Assembly (NCBI RefSeq): GCF_014489515.1
Contig: NZ_CP060782.1
Coordinates: forward strand, 1,860,001 to 1,924,000
Origin: Sphingomonas sediminicola
Lineage (GTDB): Bacteria > Pseudomonadota > Alphaproteobacteria > Sphingomonadales > Sphingomonadaceae
Length of the DNA: 64,000 bases
Direction of reading: 5' to 3'
A program made the translations under genes and the position numbers. The notes beneath the pieces are model-generated. The model saw only the letters and a program-made list of their open reading frames with translations. It was not told the DNA's origin and searched no databases. This document shows positions 55,555 through 64,000 of this stretch, in pieces (the first letter of the stretch is position 1; each line of letters starts with the position of its first letter).

Positions 55555-56306
55555 CGAGCCGTGCCGGATTCCTTGGTCATTTTCTTCGACTTGGCAGCCG
55601 TGGGAAGCGGCGCCAGCGGGTCGACTCTGGCGACGCGAATTGGCTTTGTCACCGGCTTTGCGAACGCTTCGAGCGCCTTATCCCCAGCTTTCTTTTCCTT
55701 CGATTCCGGCTTCGCTTCTGCGGCCTTTACGGGCTTGCGTTCGGACGTCTTGGCAGGCGTCGCAATCCTGGCCGAAGGCGGCTTCACAACGGACTCAGAC
55801 ACCTTGTGCGGCTTCGGCAACGGCGCCGTCTCTGCGACAGGCATTGTCTCGCGGATCGGAACCCTGAGGCTCGCCTCACGCATAAGCTTGGCCGCAGGCA
55901 AGGAGACACCCGCGCCATCCGCCACCGGCTCGCCCTCCTCGAGCGGAGCGGATTGGGGATGCGGCGCGGGCGCCGAGGCAAGCACAACAGGAGCTTCGAC
56001 AGCCTGGGTGGGCTCGGGTCGTCCGAGCCGGGCCAGCTGGAAGCCGCCTTCGAGGAATTGGTCGGCAGACGGGGCCGACAGAGCGAGAACCTTGACGTTC
56101 CAGCGTTCGAGCTGAGCCATGCGCCCGCGGGTGCCGATCTCCGTCTGGAGCAGGCGGATGTCACGCTGGGCGAGCACAATCTTGGTCTCGACGTCCTCCA
56201 GGGACGCGCGCTCCGAAGCGACGTTGAGCGACACGAGATAGCAAGTCAGTGCAGCACCGGCGCACGTCGCAACCATGAACACCGAGCGGAAGCTGCGGGC
56301 GCTCAT
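55551..56306 (-). CDS. ftsL: FtsL-like divisome protein with long C-terminal tail
   Basis: 251 residues, about twice the usual FtsL. Short cytosolic N-terminus, one TM ([19 protein letters not shown]), a coiled-coil of roughly 50 residues ([19 protein letters not shown]), then a Pro/Ala/Lys-rich tail from about residue 95 that looks disordered. FtsL forms a complex with FtsB/FtsQ and activates FtsWI. The assignment rests on position between rsmH and ftsI plus TM and coil. ATG 56306 overlaps the rsmH stop. Confidence 0.82.
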   Translation of the reverse strand: MSARSFRSVFMVATCAGAALTCYLVSLNVASERASLEDVETKIVLAQRDIRLLQTEIGTRGRMAQLERWNVKVLALSAPSADQFLEGGFQLARLGRPEPTQAVEAPVVLASAPAPHPQSAPLEEGEPVADGAGVSLPAAKLMREASLRVPIRETMPVAETAPLPKPHKVSESVVKPPSARIATPAKTSERKPVKAAEAKPESKEKKAGDKALEAFAKPVTKPIRVARVDPLAPLPTAAKSKKMTKESGTAR

Positions 56307-57268
56307 TTTCTCTCTCCTGCATTTTTCTGCCAAGCGGGAGCTCCGGTACGAATGGCGCTGCGCAGGCGCGCGGAGCGCGACCGCGGATTGCGCACGATCT
56401 CGGCCTCGGAAGGGCTGACCGGCTTGGCGACTTTCTCGAAAGTTGGTGCGGGGCCTTGAACTACGACTGGACGGTGACGCGACCCCGCTGGCGTCGCGCC
56501 GCTGCGTTCACGGAAGAAGCGCTTCACGATGCGGTCCTCGAGACTGTGAAAGGTGACCACTGCGAGCCGGCCGCCGGGCTTGAGCGAGCGCTCGGCCGCA
56601 GCAAGGCCACCCTCGAGCTCATCGAGCTCGGCGTTCAAATGAATGCGGATCGCCTGGAAGGTCCGCGTCGCCGGGTCGCTCTTCTGCCCCTGGCGATAGC
56701 CGACTGCGCGACGGACAATCGCCGCAAGCTCGCCGGTCCGCTCGATCGGGCGGTTGGCGACGATTGCACGTGCGATGGAGCGAGCGCGCGGCTCCTCGCC
56801 ATATTCGCGCAGGATCCGCGCAATCTCGGCCTCGTCGGCCTCGTTGACGAAGTCGGCGGCGGTCGGCCCCGATCTTTCCATGCGCATGTCGAGCGGACCG
56901 TCGGCCGAGAAGGAAAAGCCGCGGTCCGCTCTGTCCAGTTGCATCGAAGAGACGCCGATATCGAGCGTGATGGCATCGACGAGGCCAATGCTCCGTTCGC
57001 CAAGCACGCGGTCCATCTGGCTGAACCGTTCTTCGACGAGCGTCAGATTGGTGTCCGGGACGAGCGATCTGCCAGCTGCGATCGCATCGGGGTCACGATC
57101 GAAAGCAATCACTCGTCCCGCCCCCACCCGAAGCAGCGCGCGCGTGTAGCCGCCTGCTCCAAAAGTGCCGTCGACCGCCGTTTCGCCCGGCTGGATCGCC
57201 ATGGCGGTCAACACTTCGTCGAGAAGCACCGGCACGTGCGGTGCTTGTGCAGCGCCGCGGCCGGTCAT
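56303..57268 (-). CDS. rsmH: 16S rRNA (cytosine-1402-N4) methyltransferase RsmH
   Basis: 321-residue SAM-dependent enzyme (formerly MraW) that methylates C1402 of 16S rRNA. Start [13 protein letters not shown] motif [26 protein letters not shown] and the C-terminal [16 protein letters not shown] are all present. It overlaps mraZ and ftsL by 4 bases each. Confidence 0.97.
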   Translation of the reverse strand: MTGRGAAQAPHVPVLLDEVLTAMAIQPGETAVDGTFGAGGYTRALLRVGAGRVIAFDRDPDAIAAGRSLVPDTNLTLVEERFSQMDRVLGERSIGLVDAITLDIGVSSMQLDRADRGFSFSADGPLDMRMERSGPTAADFVNEADEAEIARILREYGEEPRARSIARAIVANRPIERTGELAAIVRRAVGYRQGQKSDPATRTFQAIRIHLNAELDELEGGLAAAERSLKPGGRLAVVTFHSLEDRIVKRFFRERSGATPAGSRHRPVVVQGPAPTFEKVAKPVSPSEAEIVRNPRSRSARLRSAIRTGAPAWQKNAGERK

Positions 57269-57756
57269 GCCTTCAGCCCCTTCTCTTCGAGGCGGAAGCG
57301 CGCGATGTCCTTCATGTCCTCGGGAATGCGGGCATCCTTGAGAAACAGGGTCGGATTCCAGATCTGGAAGGTCTCGCCGGCACCTAGGAACAGCGCGAGC
57401 TCAAGAAGCTCGCCCTTCCGGCGCATCATCGGCGGAAGAACGATACGGCCCGATGGGTCGTACGGGACCTCTTCGGTGGCCGCGAACGCCATCAGGTTGC
57501 GCTGCTGATATTCCAGTTGCGCTTCGGGGCTCGTCTCTTCCTTTTCGAGCAGTCGCTCCAGCTTCGCGTGCTTCAGAGCGGCGTACGCGGGGTCGTAGGC
57601 GCTGAGGCAGGGGAAGGCGTCATGCTTCGCGAGGACGATTGTGCGGGAATCGCCTCGGCGTTCGATCACGGAGCGCAAGAAGGAGGGTACGGAAACGCGA
57701 CCCTTCGCGTCCACCGCGTTCAGCGCACTGCCCTGGAACAGATGCTCAAGCGCCAC
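57265..57756 (-). CDS. mraZ: Transcriptional regulator MraZ
   Basis: 163-residue AbrB-like DNA-binding protein that represses the dcw operon. Two MraZ repeats are seen ([16 protein letters not shown] and [13 protein letters not shown]). The start is taken as the GTG preceded by GGGGAG ([16 protein letters not shown]); upstream codons in frame lie in the promoter repeats. First gene of the dcw cluster. Confidence 0.94.
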   Translation of the reverse strand: MALEHLFQGSALNAVDAKGRVSVPSFLRSVIERRGDSRTIVLAKHDAFPCLSAYDPAYAALKHAKLERLLEKEETSPEAQLEYQQRNLMAFAATEEVPYDPSGRIVLPPMMRRKGELLELALFLGAGETFQIWNPTLFLKDARIPEDMKDIARFRLEEKGLKA

Positions 57757-58057
57757 AAACCACTCCCCGTTCGCAGCGCAAAGCTTCCCCGTTCGCGGGA
57801 CGCGGCATCGCCGCGCCTCCGGCGCCAAAACACAGGCAAAGGGTTAGCCCCGCACTACAGAGTGTTGGTAACTCAACAGCTATGGGACACAATGGATTTT
57901 GATGCCATTTCGTGGGTTTTCATGCCCAATGGCGGAATTCTGCGGCTTTTTTACCTCAGTTTCGCGGGATGTTCTTATCCTGTTCTGTCGTTCTTAACCT
58001 GTGGATAACTCTGTGCGCAGACCGAATCGGAGAATCAAACGCTAAGTCACTGGCGAC
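57757..58057 (-). promoter_or_regulatory. dcw promoter region with DnaA box, CtrA-like and GANTC sites
   Basis: This 301-base gene-free stretch precedes mraZ. It contains a perfect DnaA box (TGTGGATAA, 58000-58008), an overlapping TTAA-N7-ATAA (57994-58008) close to a CtrA site, and GANTC at 58024-58028 and 58032-58036, with a third at 58055-58059 just inside the next gene. A weaker TTATCCTGT lies at 57975-57983. These point to cell-cycle control of the division operon. Confidence 0.6.
57764..57796 (-). repeat. Direct repeat upstream of mraZ (possible MraZ boxes)
   Basis: GCGAACGGGGA occurs twice on the minus strand (57774-57764 and 57796-57786), exactly 22 bases apart, two helical turns. 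The promoter-proximal copy supplies the GGGGAG ribosome site of mraZ. MraZ is known to bind short G-rich direct repeats near its own gene, so autoregulation is plausible, although the 22-base spacing is not the classical one. Confidence 0.5.
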
Positions 58058-58789
58058 TCAGCGTTCCAGTTCGGCCAGTTCGGCCAGGAGTGCGTCGAGG
58101 TTGCCTTCGGTCGGCCCCTCGAGCTGCTCGAGATTGAGGAAGTCGGCGTCCGCCACCACGGTCGCCCGGCCCTTGCCGACACGGCAGCGCGCGACGAATC
58201 CCGCACCTCCAACCTTGCAACCTCCGGAAAGAATACCCGGCGAAACAGCGAGGACATGGCGCCCATCGAGCTCGCGCTGCGCCGGTCCACCGTGGTCGGG
58301 CGCATCGAGACGCAATCCCCAATGAGCGAGCAATCCCGTGTCGGCAAAGGATAGCGGAGGCCGAAGCTTGTCACCCAGCGGCCGCTTGCTCGGCCATTCG
58401 AGCCTCGGGTCAGCGAGCAGGAGCAGCCTCCCTCCATCCCGCACCCAGCGATCGAGATCGACCAGCGCTTCAGACGGCTGCGCCAGGGGATGCGCCATCA
58501 GCAACAGCCGCGCCTGCCGCAGCGTCGCGGCGTCGGTCGTTCCGATCGGGATGACCCGGTAGCGCGTCTCGATCGCGCTCAGCGCCTTCGATCCTCCCCC
58601 CTGAAGCGAGAATTCCTCGGGAAAGACCAGAGGCAGGGTCGTGAGAAGCATCAGCGGCGGCCGCTGGGCTTCGGCGCGTGGAGATATGTCGGGTCCGGGG
58701 TTGCGGCCCACGAGCGCCAAAGCGGCTGCTCCCGCGAGCAAGAGCGCAACGGAAACGCCGACCAGCACCCGCGCCGAATTGCGGCGCAT
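58058..58789 (-). CDS. Membrane-anchored protein, DUF4350/GldG-like
   Basis: 243 residues. N-terminal TM (VLVGVSVALLLAGAAALALVG), then a periplasmic alpha/beta domain. The segment LDRWVRDGGRLLLLADPRLEW resembles DUF4350 or the GldG intracellular-like domain found beside ABC exporters. No ABC genes are adjacent, so the role is open. It follows a 76-residue TM protein by 9 bases and precedes the mraZ promoter. Confidence 0.65.
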   Translation of the reverse strand: MRRNSARVLVGVSVALLLAGAAALALVGRNPGPDISPRAEAQRPPLMLLTTLPLVFPEEFSLQGGGSKALSAIETRYRVIPIGTTDAATLRQARLLLMAHPLAQPSEALVDLDRWVRDGGRLLLLADPRLEWPSKRPLGDKLRPPLSFADTGLLAHWGLRLDAPDHGGPAQRELDGRHVLAVSPGILSGGCKVGGAGFVARCRVGKGRATVVADADFLNLEQLEGPTEGNLDALLAELAELER

Positions 58790-58797
58790 CAGCTCAC

Positions 58798-59028
58798 CTA
58801 TTTTTCGCTGACGTTGTTGGTGGATGCGTCACCGCCCGGCGCGACTCCCAGCTGGGCGAGTGGCTCGTTAGGCTCTGCCTCGTTGGCTTGCCCCTGCGTA
58901 GGAGGCGGAGAATTGTCGTCGCGGGAACGGCTGATCACCGATCCGAGAAGGACGAGCAGAAAGGCAAAAGCAAGGCCGGTAAGCCCGATGCGGATACGCT
59001 GAGCGCTATTGCCTGCAGGATAGGCCAT
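58798..59028 (-). CDS. Small single-pass membrane protein, hypothetical
   Basis: 76 residues: basic start, one TM (IGLTGLAFAFLLVLLGSVI) and a polar, Asn/Glu/Pro-rich periplasmic tail. Probably the first gene of a two-gene operon with the DUF4350-like protein. No family recognised. Confidence 0.6.
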   Translation of the reverse strand: MAYPAGNSAQRIRIGLTGLAFAFLLVLLGSVISRSRDDNSPPPTQGQANEAEPNEPLAQLGVAPGGDASTNNVSEK

Positions 59029-59111
59029 TCCGGTTGGAAGCTATGGCTCAGCACGGTACAATGCAAGCTGGTGCCTTGACGATGGCACCCCCCTTGTGAA
59101 AGGCGCAAGGT

Positions 59112-59444
59112 ATGACTCGCCCGTTCACCATCCTCGCACTCGTTGCGGCCGCAGCGCTAGCCGGCTGCAACAACGAAGACCACACCATTGTCGCAGGCCC
59201 CGGTGCCGACGATCAGCCGATGAACAATGTCGGCGTCGTCCTCCCGCCGTCGATCCAGGCCAGCAAGGCCTACCGCTGCAAGGACAACAGCCTGATCTAC
59301 GTCGACTGGCTGTCGGACGGCACCGCGCGCGTGAAGAAGACGCGCGAGGAAGTCGGCACAACGATTGCCGCCGGCGACAAGGCGCTGACGGGCGACGCGA
59401 AGGCTGCGTCGATCACCTACAACGGCCAGAGCTGCAAGGCTTAA
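59112..59444 (+). CDS. Small lipoprotein with MliC-like C-terminus
   Basis: 110 residues. Lipoprotein signal with lipobox LAGC (Cys 19). The C-terminal domain (YRCKDNSLIYVDWLSDGTARVKK then SITYNGQSCKA) has two cysteines and a beta pattern reminiscent of MliC-type lysozyme inhibitors (YxC ... L.Y...), but the match is weak. Probably envelope-anchored. It is followed by a clear terminator. Confidence 0.65.
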   Translation: MTRPFTILALVAAAALAGCNNEDHTIVAGPGADDQPMNNVGVVLPPSIQASKAYRCKDNSLIYVDWLSDGTARVKKTREEVGTTIAAGDKALTGDAKAASITYNGQSCKA

Positions 59445-59465
59445 GCCACAGGTTCGAACAAATTG

Positions 59466-59494
59466 ACGGCGCCGGAGCGATCCGGCGCCGTTTT
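59466..59494. terminator. Bidirectional rho-independent terminator
   Basis: Perfect 11-base stem ACGGCGCCGGA / TCCGGCGCCGT with a GCGA loop, followed by TTT. It lies between the plus-strand lipoprotein and the convergent VOC gene, so it serves at least the former. Confidence 0.88.
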
Positions 59495-59504
59495 CATTTG
59501 CCAA

Positions 59505-59981
59505 TCAGGCGTGCTCGGGCTGCTTCTGCTGGGAGCCCATCTGCTCCATTCGCCGCTGCATTTCGTCCGGTGGCACCTCCTCGACATGGGTCGCGAGGCT
59601 CCACTGGTGACCGAATGGGTCGGTCAAAGTGCCCATGCGGTCTCCCCAGAACTGGTTTTCGAGCGGACGCTGCTGGGTCGCACCGGCGTTGATCGCCTTG
59701 TTGAACGCCGTGTCGACGTCCTCGACATACAGCAGGATGCTGGACGTGGGACCGCCGCGGCTCTTGGGGCCGAGGTGACCCATGTCCGGGAATTCGTCCG
59801 CGAGCATGACAATGCTGTCGCCGATCTCCAGCTCGGCATGGCTGACCCGGTTGCCCATCGGCAGCCGGAACTTCTCCTTGGCGCCGAACGCGCGCTCATA
59901 GAATTTGATCGCCGCATTGGCGTCATCGACCACCAGATAGGGCGTGACGCTGTGATAGCCTTCGGGAATGGGCTTCGGCAT
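59505..59981 (-). CDS. VOC-family (glyoxalase/PhnB-like) protein
   Basis: 158 residues with two beta-alpha-beta-beta-beta modules. The pattern YLVVDDANAAIKFYERAFGA and DPFGHQWSLATH is typical of PhnB-like members of the vicinal oxygen chelate superfamily. Metal ligands are probably His and Glu in HAELEIGD plus His in FGHQW. Substrate unknown. Monocistronic, convergent with the lipoprotein gene and divergent from purL. Confidence 0.82.
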   Translation of the reverse strand: MPKPIPEGYHSVTPYLVVDDANAAIKFYERAFGAKEKFRLPMGNRVSHAELEIGDSIVMLADEFPDMGHLGPKSRGGPTSSILLYVEDVDTAFNKAINAGATQQRPLENQFWGDRMGTLTDPFGHQWSLATHVEEVPPDEMQRRMEQMGSQQKQPEHA

Positions 59982-60102
59982 TTGATCTCTCCTGACCCCG
60001 CCCGGAGCGCCTTCTACTCCCTTACCTGAGTCGGCCCAAGCGCCCGCCGTGCCGTTCGTCGCAACCTAGCCGCCGCTTGCAGACGGGGCTAAGGGCGCGG
60101 CC

Positions 60103-62354
60103 ATGACCGTCCTAGAAGCCAGCCGAATCTCGCCCGAAACCGTCGCCGAACACGGCCTTTCGGAAGAGGAATATGCCCGGATCCTCAAAGCGCTCGGCCG
60201 CGAGCCGAACCTCGTCGAACTCGGCATCTTCTCGGTAATGTGGTCGGAGCATTGCTCCTACAAATCGTCGCGCTTCCACCTGAAGAAGCTCCCGACCAAA
60301 GCGCCCTGGGTGATCTGTGGCCCGGGCGAGAACGCGGGCATCATCGACATCGGCGACGGAGATGCGGCCATCTTCAAGATGGAGAGCCACAACCACCCGT
60401 CCTACATCGAGCCCTACCAGGGCGCAGCGACGGGCGTCGGCGGCATCCTGCGCGATGTCTTCACCATGGGCGCGCGCCCGGTCGCGAACCTCAACGCGCT
60501 GCGCTTCGGACGGCCCGACCATCCGAAGATGCGCCACCTGATCGCGGGCGTGGTCCACGGCATCGGCGGCTACGGCAATTGCGTCGGAGTCCCGACGGTC
60601 GGCGGCGAGGTCAATTTCGACAGCGCTTACGACGGAAACATCCTCGTCAACGCGATGACCGTCGGCGTCGCGAAGACGGACAAAATATTCTACTCCGCCG
60701 CGACCGGCATCGGGAACCCGATCGTCTATGTCGGCTCGAAGACCGGCCGCGACGGCATCCACGGCGCGACCATGGCCAGCGCCGACTTCGACGAGAACAG
60801 CGACGAGAAGCGCCCGACGGTGCAGGTAGGCGACCCCTTCACCGAGAAATTGCTGATCGAGGCCTGCCTCGAGCTGATGGCCACCGACGCCATCGTCGCC
60901 ATCCAGGACATGGGCGCCGCTGGCCTCACCTCGTCCTCAGTCGAAATGGCGAGCAAGGGCGGCGCGGGCATAAGGCTCGACATGAACAAGGTGCCGTGCC
61001 GAGAAACCGGCATGACGCCCTACGAGATGATGCTCTCCGAAAGCCAGGAGCGCATGCTGATGGTGCTGAAGCCCGGGCGCGAGGCCGAGGCCGAGGCCAT
61101 CTTTCACAAGTGGGAGCTCGACTTTGCGGTCATCGGCGAAGTCACCGACACCGGACACATGGTGCTGGAGTTCGACGGCGAGGTGGTGTGCGACATTCCG
61201 CTCGGCCCGCTGGCCGACGAAGCGCCGTGCTACGAGCGGCCGTACATCAGCCAGGATGAGTACAAGGCCTGGGCCGGCATCAAGCCGCTCGGCGACGTGC
61301 CGGAAAGCACCGACATCGCCGCAGACCTGCTGAAGCTGATGGCCTCCCCCAACCTCGCCAGCCGCCGCTGGATCTGGGAGCAGTACGACAGCCAGGTCGG
61401 AGCGGACACGGTTCAACGCCCAGGCGGCGACGCCGCGGTCGTGCGCGTTCACGGGACGAAGAAGGCGCTGGCGATCACCACCGACTGCACGCCGCGCTAC
61501 GTCTATGCCGACCCGGTCGAGGGCGGGAAGCAGGCGGTCGCCGAGACCTACCGCAACCTCTGCGCGGTCGGCGCGAAGCCGCTGGCGATCACCAACTGCC
61601 TCAATTTCGGCAACCCGCAGCGGCCCGAGATCATGGCCCAACTCGTCGGCGCGCTCGAAGGCATGGGCGAAGCCTGCCGCGCGCTCGACTATCCGATCGT
61701 GAGCGGCAATGTCTCGCTTTACAACGAGAGCAAGGCGACGGGCGGTGGGAGCGCGATCCTGCCGACGCCGGCGATTGGCGGAGTTGGGTTGCTGGAGGAT
61801 TGGGAGAAGAGCGTCGGTATTGCGTACGGTGAGGGCGAGGATCTCGTACTCATCGGTCACAGCGACAGCCACGTTGGCCAATCACTCTGGTTGGAAGTCT
61901 GTCACGGTCGGCGTGAAGGCACGCCTCCGCCTATCGATCTCGCTGCTGAGAAGCGCACAGGAGAACTCATTCGCCGGCTGGCCAAGGAGAGCTTCGTCAG
62001 CGCGATCCATGATTGCTCCGACGGCGGTGCCGCAATCGCCGTCGCCGAAATGGCACTCGCAGCAAACATCGGAATGACCATGACGGTCGTGCCTCAGATT
62101 CCGAATGTGGGGCGATACTCTTCGGAGAAGATCAGGGCCGCTATATAGTTTCGACGTGCAATCCCGAATTCGTTCGTCAGCTTGCCAATGAAGCTCAACT
62201 CATCGCGGTAGAGATCGGGGTTACCGGCGGCGACGTCTTGACCTTCGATCTCGTCGATCGCGGCGGACCGCAGTCAGTCTCTCTCGCCGACCTCCGCGCC
62301 GCGCACGAAGGCTTCTTCCCCAAGCTGATGGGAGCCGACGCGGCGCTCGCTTAA
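60103..62354 (+). CDS. purL: Phosphoribosylformylglycinamidine synthase II, PurL (frame break)
   Basis: About 750 residues when repaired. Catalytic subunit (small type) making FGAM from FGAR in purine synthesis, with PurQ and Pur[25 protein letters not shown] and the second AIR-synthase-like half (DCSDGG) are present. The frame breaks at G-run 62109-62112; one added G gives [15 protein letters not shown] and continues to the normal end at 62354. Confidence 0.95.
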
Positions 62355-62383
62355 CCGGGAATTCGCGTTCGCCCGCTGTTTTC

Positions 62384-62408
62384 TTGACTTCGCGCGCACG
62401 CGTGAAGT
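62384..62408 (+). promoter_or_regulatory. Palindromic operator-like site before the 4-TM protein
   Basis: TTGACT (62384-62389) could be a -35. Starting inside it, ACTTCGCGCG and CGCGTGAAGT (62387-62396 and 62399-62408) form an inverted repeat with one G-T mismatch, 32 bases before the next ATG. The cognate regulator is unknown. Confidence 0.45.
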
Positions 62409-62439
62409 TTCCTCGCGTACCTAACGGAGAGCGAGTGAC

Positions 62440-62889
62440 ATGCTGAAGCCGATTGCGTTCGGGACTGCCGTTGCCGGCACGCTCGACATCTTGTTTGCGA
62501 TGATCCTGACGATCGCGTTCGGCAGCGAGATCGGAAGCATGCTCCGCCGCGTCGGCTCCGGCCCCTTTCCGCAGGCTGTCGAAATGGGTGCGGCCGGATC
62601 GATCATCGGCCTTCTCGTCCATTTCACTTTGATGGCGATCATGGCCGCGGTCTTCGTGGTGCTGGTCCGGGCCAAGCCTCAACTTCTCGACACACCCTAT
62701 CGCACCGGCCTCGCCTACGGCGTCATCACCTATTTCGTGATGAACTGGCTGGTCGTCCCGCTTCGTTTCGACACGCCGCTCCCGCCCAAGCCCTTGTCGA
62801 TCGCGACCCAGCTATTTGCGCATATCGTGCTGGTGGGCATTCCGATGGCGCTCATCGCGGCGCGTTACTTGAAGCCCCGCTTCGCGTGA
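62440..62889 (+). CDS. Four-TM inner-membrane protein, hypothetical
   Basis: 149 residues with four hydrophobic segments (starts AFGTAVAGTLDILFAMILT). It resembles small uncharacterised membrane proteins found in many proteobacteria; I cannot name the family with certainty. A GGAGAG site precedes the ATG. Its stop overlaps the GTG of the DUF3052 gene, so the two are coupled. Confidence 0.75.
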   Translation: MLKPIAFGTAVAGTLDILFAMILTIAFGSEIGSMLRRVGSGPFPQAVEMGAAGSIIGLLVHFTLMAIMAAVFVVLVRAKPQLLDTPYRTGLAYGVITYFVMNWLVVPLRFDTPLPPKPLSIATQLFAHIVLVGIPMALIAARYLKPRFA

Positions 62890-63289
62890 CAGCAGGTTAT
62901 TCGGGCACCCCACTCGGCAAGAAGCTCGGCTATCGTGAGGCTATGCGGGTGTTCGTGGACGGCATGCCCGATCCCACACGGCACGAAATCGAGAAAAGCA
63001 TCGGAGAGAAGCCCGACTGGCAGTTCAGCCCGGAGCCGGACCTCGATGCCGCGCACATCTTCGTCACTGTACGAGCGAAGCTAGAGGACAAGGCTCAGGC
63101 TCTGATGCCCCTGCTCGCCGAGGGCGGGTTCATCTGGATCAGCTGGCCGAAGAAAGCTTCGAAGGTCCCGACCGAAATCACCGAAGACACCATTCGCAAG
63201 GTTTGCCTGCCGATGGGCTGGTCGATGTGAAGGTTTGCGCCGTCGACGCCACCTGGTCCGGCTTGAAGCTGATGAGGCGTCGAGTCTGA
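62886..63289 (+). CDS. DUF3052-family protein (frame break)
   Basis: About 134 residues when repaired. Begins TAGYSGTPLGKKLGY and has LMPLLAEGGFIWISWPKKAS, characteristic of DUF3052. The frame ends early at 63230 (PMGWSM); adding one T at 63219 gives PMGLVDVKVCAVDATWSG and the expected C-terminus ending LMRRRV at 63289. This is the only clear non-G/C lesion. The GTG start overlaps the upstream stop. Function unknown. Confidence 0.78.
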
Positions 63290-63295
63290 TTCTAC

Positions 63296-63325
63296 TTGCG
63301 AATGGTTCGCATTATCGATTATAAC
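63296..63325 (+). promoter_or_regulatory. Fur-like palindrome in the bfd promoter
   Basis: TGCGAA-TGG-TTCGCA (63297-63311) is a perfect 15-base inverted repeat of the Fur type (7-1-7 geometry, GCGAAT..TTCGC). It overlaps a possible -35, TTGCGA (63296-63301), and TATAAC (63320-63325) fits as -10. The start of transcription would then fall within a base or two of the bfd ATG. Iron repression of bfd is the inference. Confidence 0.6.
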
Positions 63326-63332
63326 GATCTCC

Positions 63333-63527
63333 ATGATCGTCTGCATCTGCAATCGCATCACCGAAAGCGAGGTCCGCAAGGCCACGCGCGCCGGAGCTCC
63401 GACTCCGGAAAAGGCGTACGCCTGCCTGGGTTGCGAAGTGCAGTGCGGGTGCTGTCTCGATTACGCGGCTGAGATCATAGAGGAAGAACGCTCGGACCTG
63501 CTCGAGGTCGACGCCGTCGCCGCCTGA
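63333..63527 (+). CDS. bfd: Bacterioferritin-associated ferredoxin
   Basis: 64-residue 2Fe-2S protein that reduces heme of bacterioferritin to release iron. Cluster ligands are C4, C6, C38 and C41 (CICN and CGCC). C31, C34 and C40 are extra. No Shine-Dalgarno precedes the ATG (CGATCTCC), so it may be leaderless. Adjacent to bfr, the expected partner, and preceded by a Fur-like box. Confidence 0.9.
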   Translation: MIVCICNRITESEVRKATRAGAPTPEKAYACLGCEVQCGCCLDYAAEIIEEERSDLLEVDAVAA

Positions 63528-63601
63528 CCTCGGCCCGGACCTCCCTTGACCCCTTTTGACTGAAAGAGCATCGCCTCCCGTGCTACGCGACGGAGGCGGG
63601 A

Positions 63602-64000
63602 ATGAAGGGCGACAAGAAGGTCCTCGAGCTGCTCAACGAAGCGCTGAAGAACGAGCTGACCGCGACCAACCAATATTGGCTGCACTATCGGCTGCTCGAC
63701 AATTGGGGCGTGCGCAAGCTCGCCGATTTCGAGCGCTCCGAATCGATCGACGAGATGAAGCATGCGGATAGGCTCGCCGAGCGCATCCTCTTCCTCGACG
63801 GTCTCCCCAACTTCCAGCTGCTCGGCCGCCTTCACATCGGCGAAAATGTCGAGGAGATCCTCAAAGCCGACCTGGAGCTGGAGTTGGAAGCGGTCGGGCA
63901 GCTCAAGGGTGCCATCGGCTACTGCGAGAGCGTGAAGGACTACGTCAGCCGCGACCTGTTCTCCGAAATCCTCAAGAATGAGGAAGAGCATGTCGACACG
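63602..64000 (+). CDS. bfr: Bacterioferritin (partial, cut by window edge)
   Basis: 133 residues visible of about 160. Iron-storage nanocage subunit. Ferroxidase ligands E18, E51 and H54 and heme-ligand M52 (DEMKHAD) are present, with the C-terminal helix missing at the edge. The start is ATG 63602 with GGAGGCGGGA upstream. Paired with bfd 75 bases before it. Confidence 0.93.
   Translation, partial: MKGDKKVLELLNEALKNELTATNQYWLHYRLLDNWGVRKLADFERSESIDEMKHADRLAERILFLDGLPNFQLLGRLHIGENVEEILKADLELELEAVGQLKGAIGYCESVKDYVSRDLFSEILKNEEEHVDT

Noticed and set aside
59112..59444. Firm assignment as lysozyme inhibitor MliC
   Set aside because: Only the two-cysteine beta pattern agrees; key Ser/Lys inhibitor loop residues are not evident.

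Overview
The window is a GC-rich (roughly 63-65% by eye) stretch of core chromosome from an alphaproteobacterium, most likely a member of the Sphingomonadales. Evidence for this is the PhyR/NepR/EcfG general stress locus with a PhyP-type sensor, a PEPxxWA-CTERM protein, GANTC (CcrM-type) clusters at cell-division promoters, and the sdhB-thioesterase-zapE ... mdh-sucD-sucA arrangement. I see no mobile element, CRISPR array, rRNA or tRNA gene. The genes are nearly all housekeeping, packed into operons joined by 4-base ATGA/GTGA stop-start overlaps.

Layout. 1-4.2 kb (minus): TCA genes mdh, a small secreted protein, sucD and sucA (runs off the left edge). 4.4-5.4 kb: one small secreted protein and two small lipoproteins. 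5.5-11.1 kb (plus): a methionine operon, ArsR-methyltransferase regulator (SahR-like), metF, and a methionine synthase naturally split into two genes. 11.1-12.5 kb: MATE exporter. 12.5-14.7 kb: groES-groEL behind a CIRCE operator. 14.7-20 kb (minus): two tandem M20 peptidases, zapE, a thioesterase and sdhB. 20.1-23.3 kb: peroxiredoxin and glnE. 23.3-27.5 kb: the general stress response locus (a small NepR-like gene, ecfG, a tiny membrane protein, phyR, nepR, phyP), with EcfG-type promoters, one of them orphan and followed by a hairpin. 27.5-34.5 kb (minus): tatABC, scpAB, nagZ, two SPOR proteins and argS. 34.7-35.3 kb: PEPxxWA protein. 35.5-38 kb: dGTPase and a TPR-SPOR protein. 38-57.8 kb (minus): the whole dcw cluster mraZ-rsmH-ftsL-ftsI-murE-murF-mraY-murD-ftsW-murG-murC-murB-ddl-ftsQ-ftsA, then an MFS transporter, then ftsZ. 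58-64 kb: two small membrane proteins, a lipoprotein, a VOC protein, purL, a 4-TM protein, a DUF3052 protein, bfd and bfr (cut by the right edge).

The most important caution for a reader: about 31 single-base frame breaks interrupt 20 genes, many of them essential (argS, ftsI, ftsQ, ftsW, murD, murE, murG, ddl, tatC, purL). Nearly every one can be repaired by adding one base, usually G or C, to a short homopolymer. This is a signature of assembly/sequencing error, not gene decay. I therefore give each such gene its full repaired span and state where it breaks.

The most interesting biology is the stress locus. It holds a second, convergent NepR-like small ORF, an unnoticed 47-residue membrane protein sharing an EcfG promoter with ecfG, and an orphan perfect EcfG-type promoter that could drive a short RNA. 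Next are the paired GANTC/DnaA/CtrA-like signals at mraZ and ftsZ, the transporter inserted between ftsA and ftsZ, the promoter-embedded SahR-like palindrome, and a Fur-like box on an apparently leaderless bfd.
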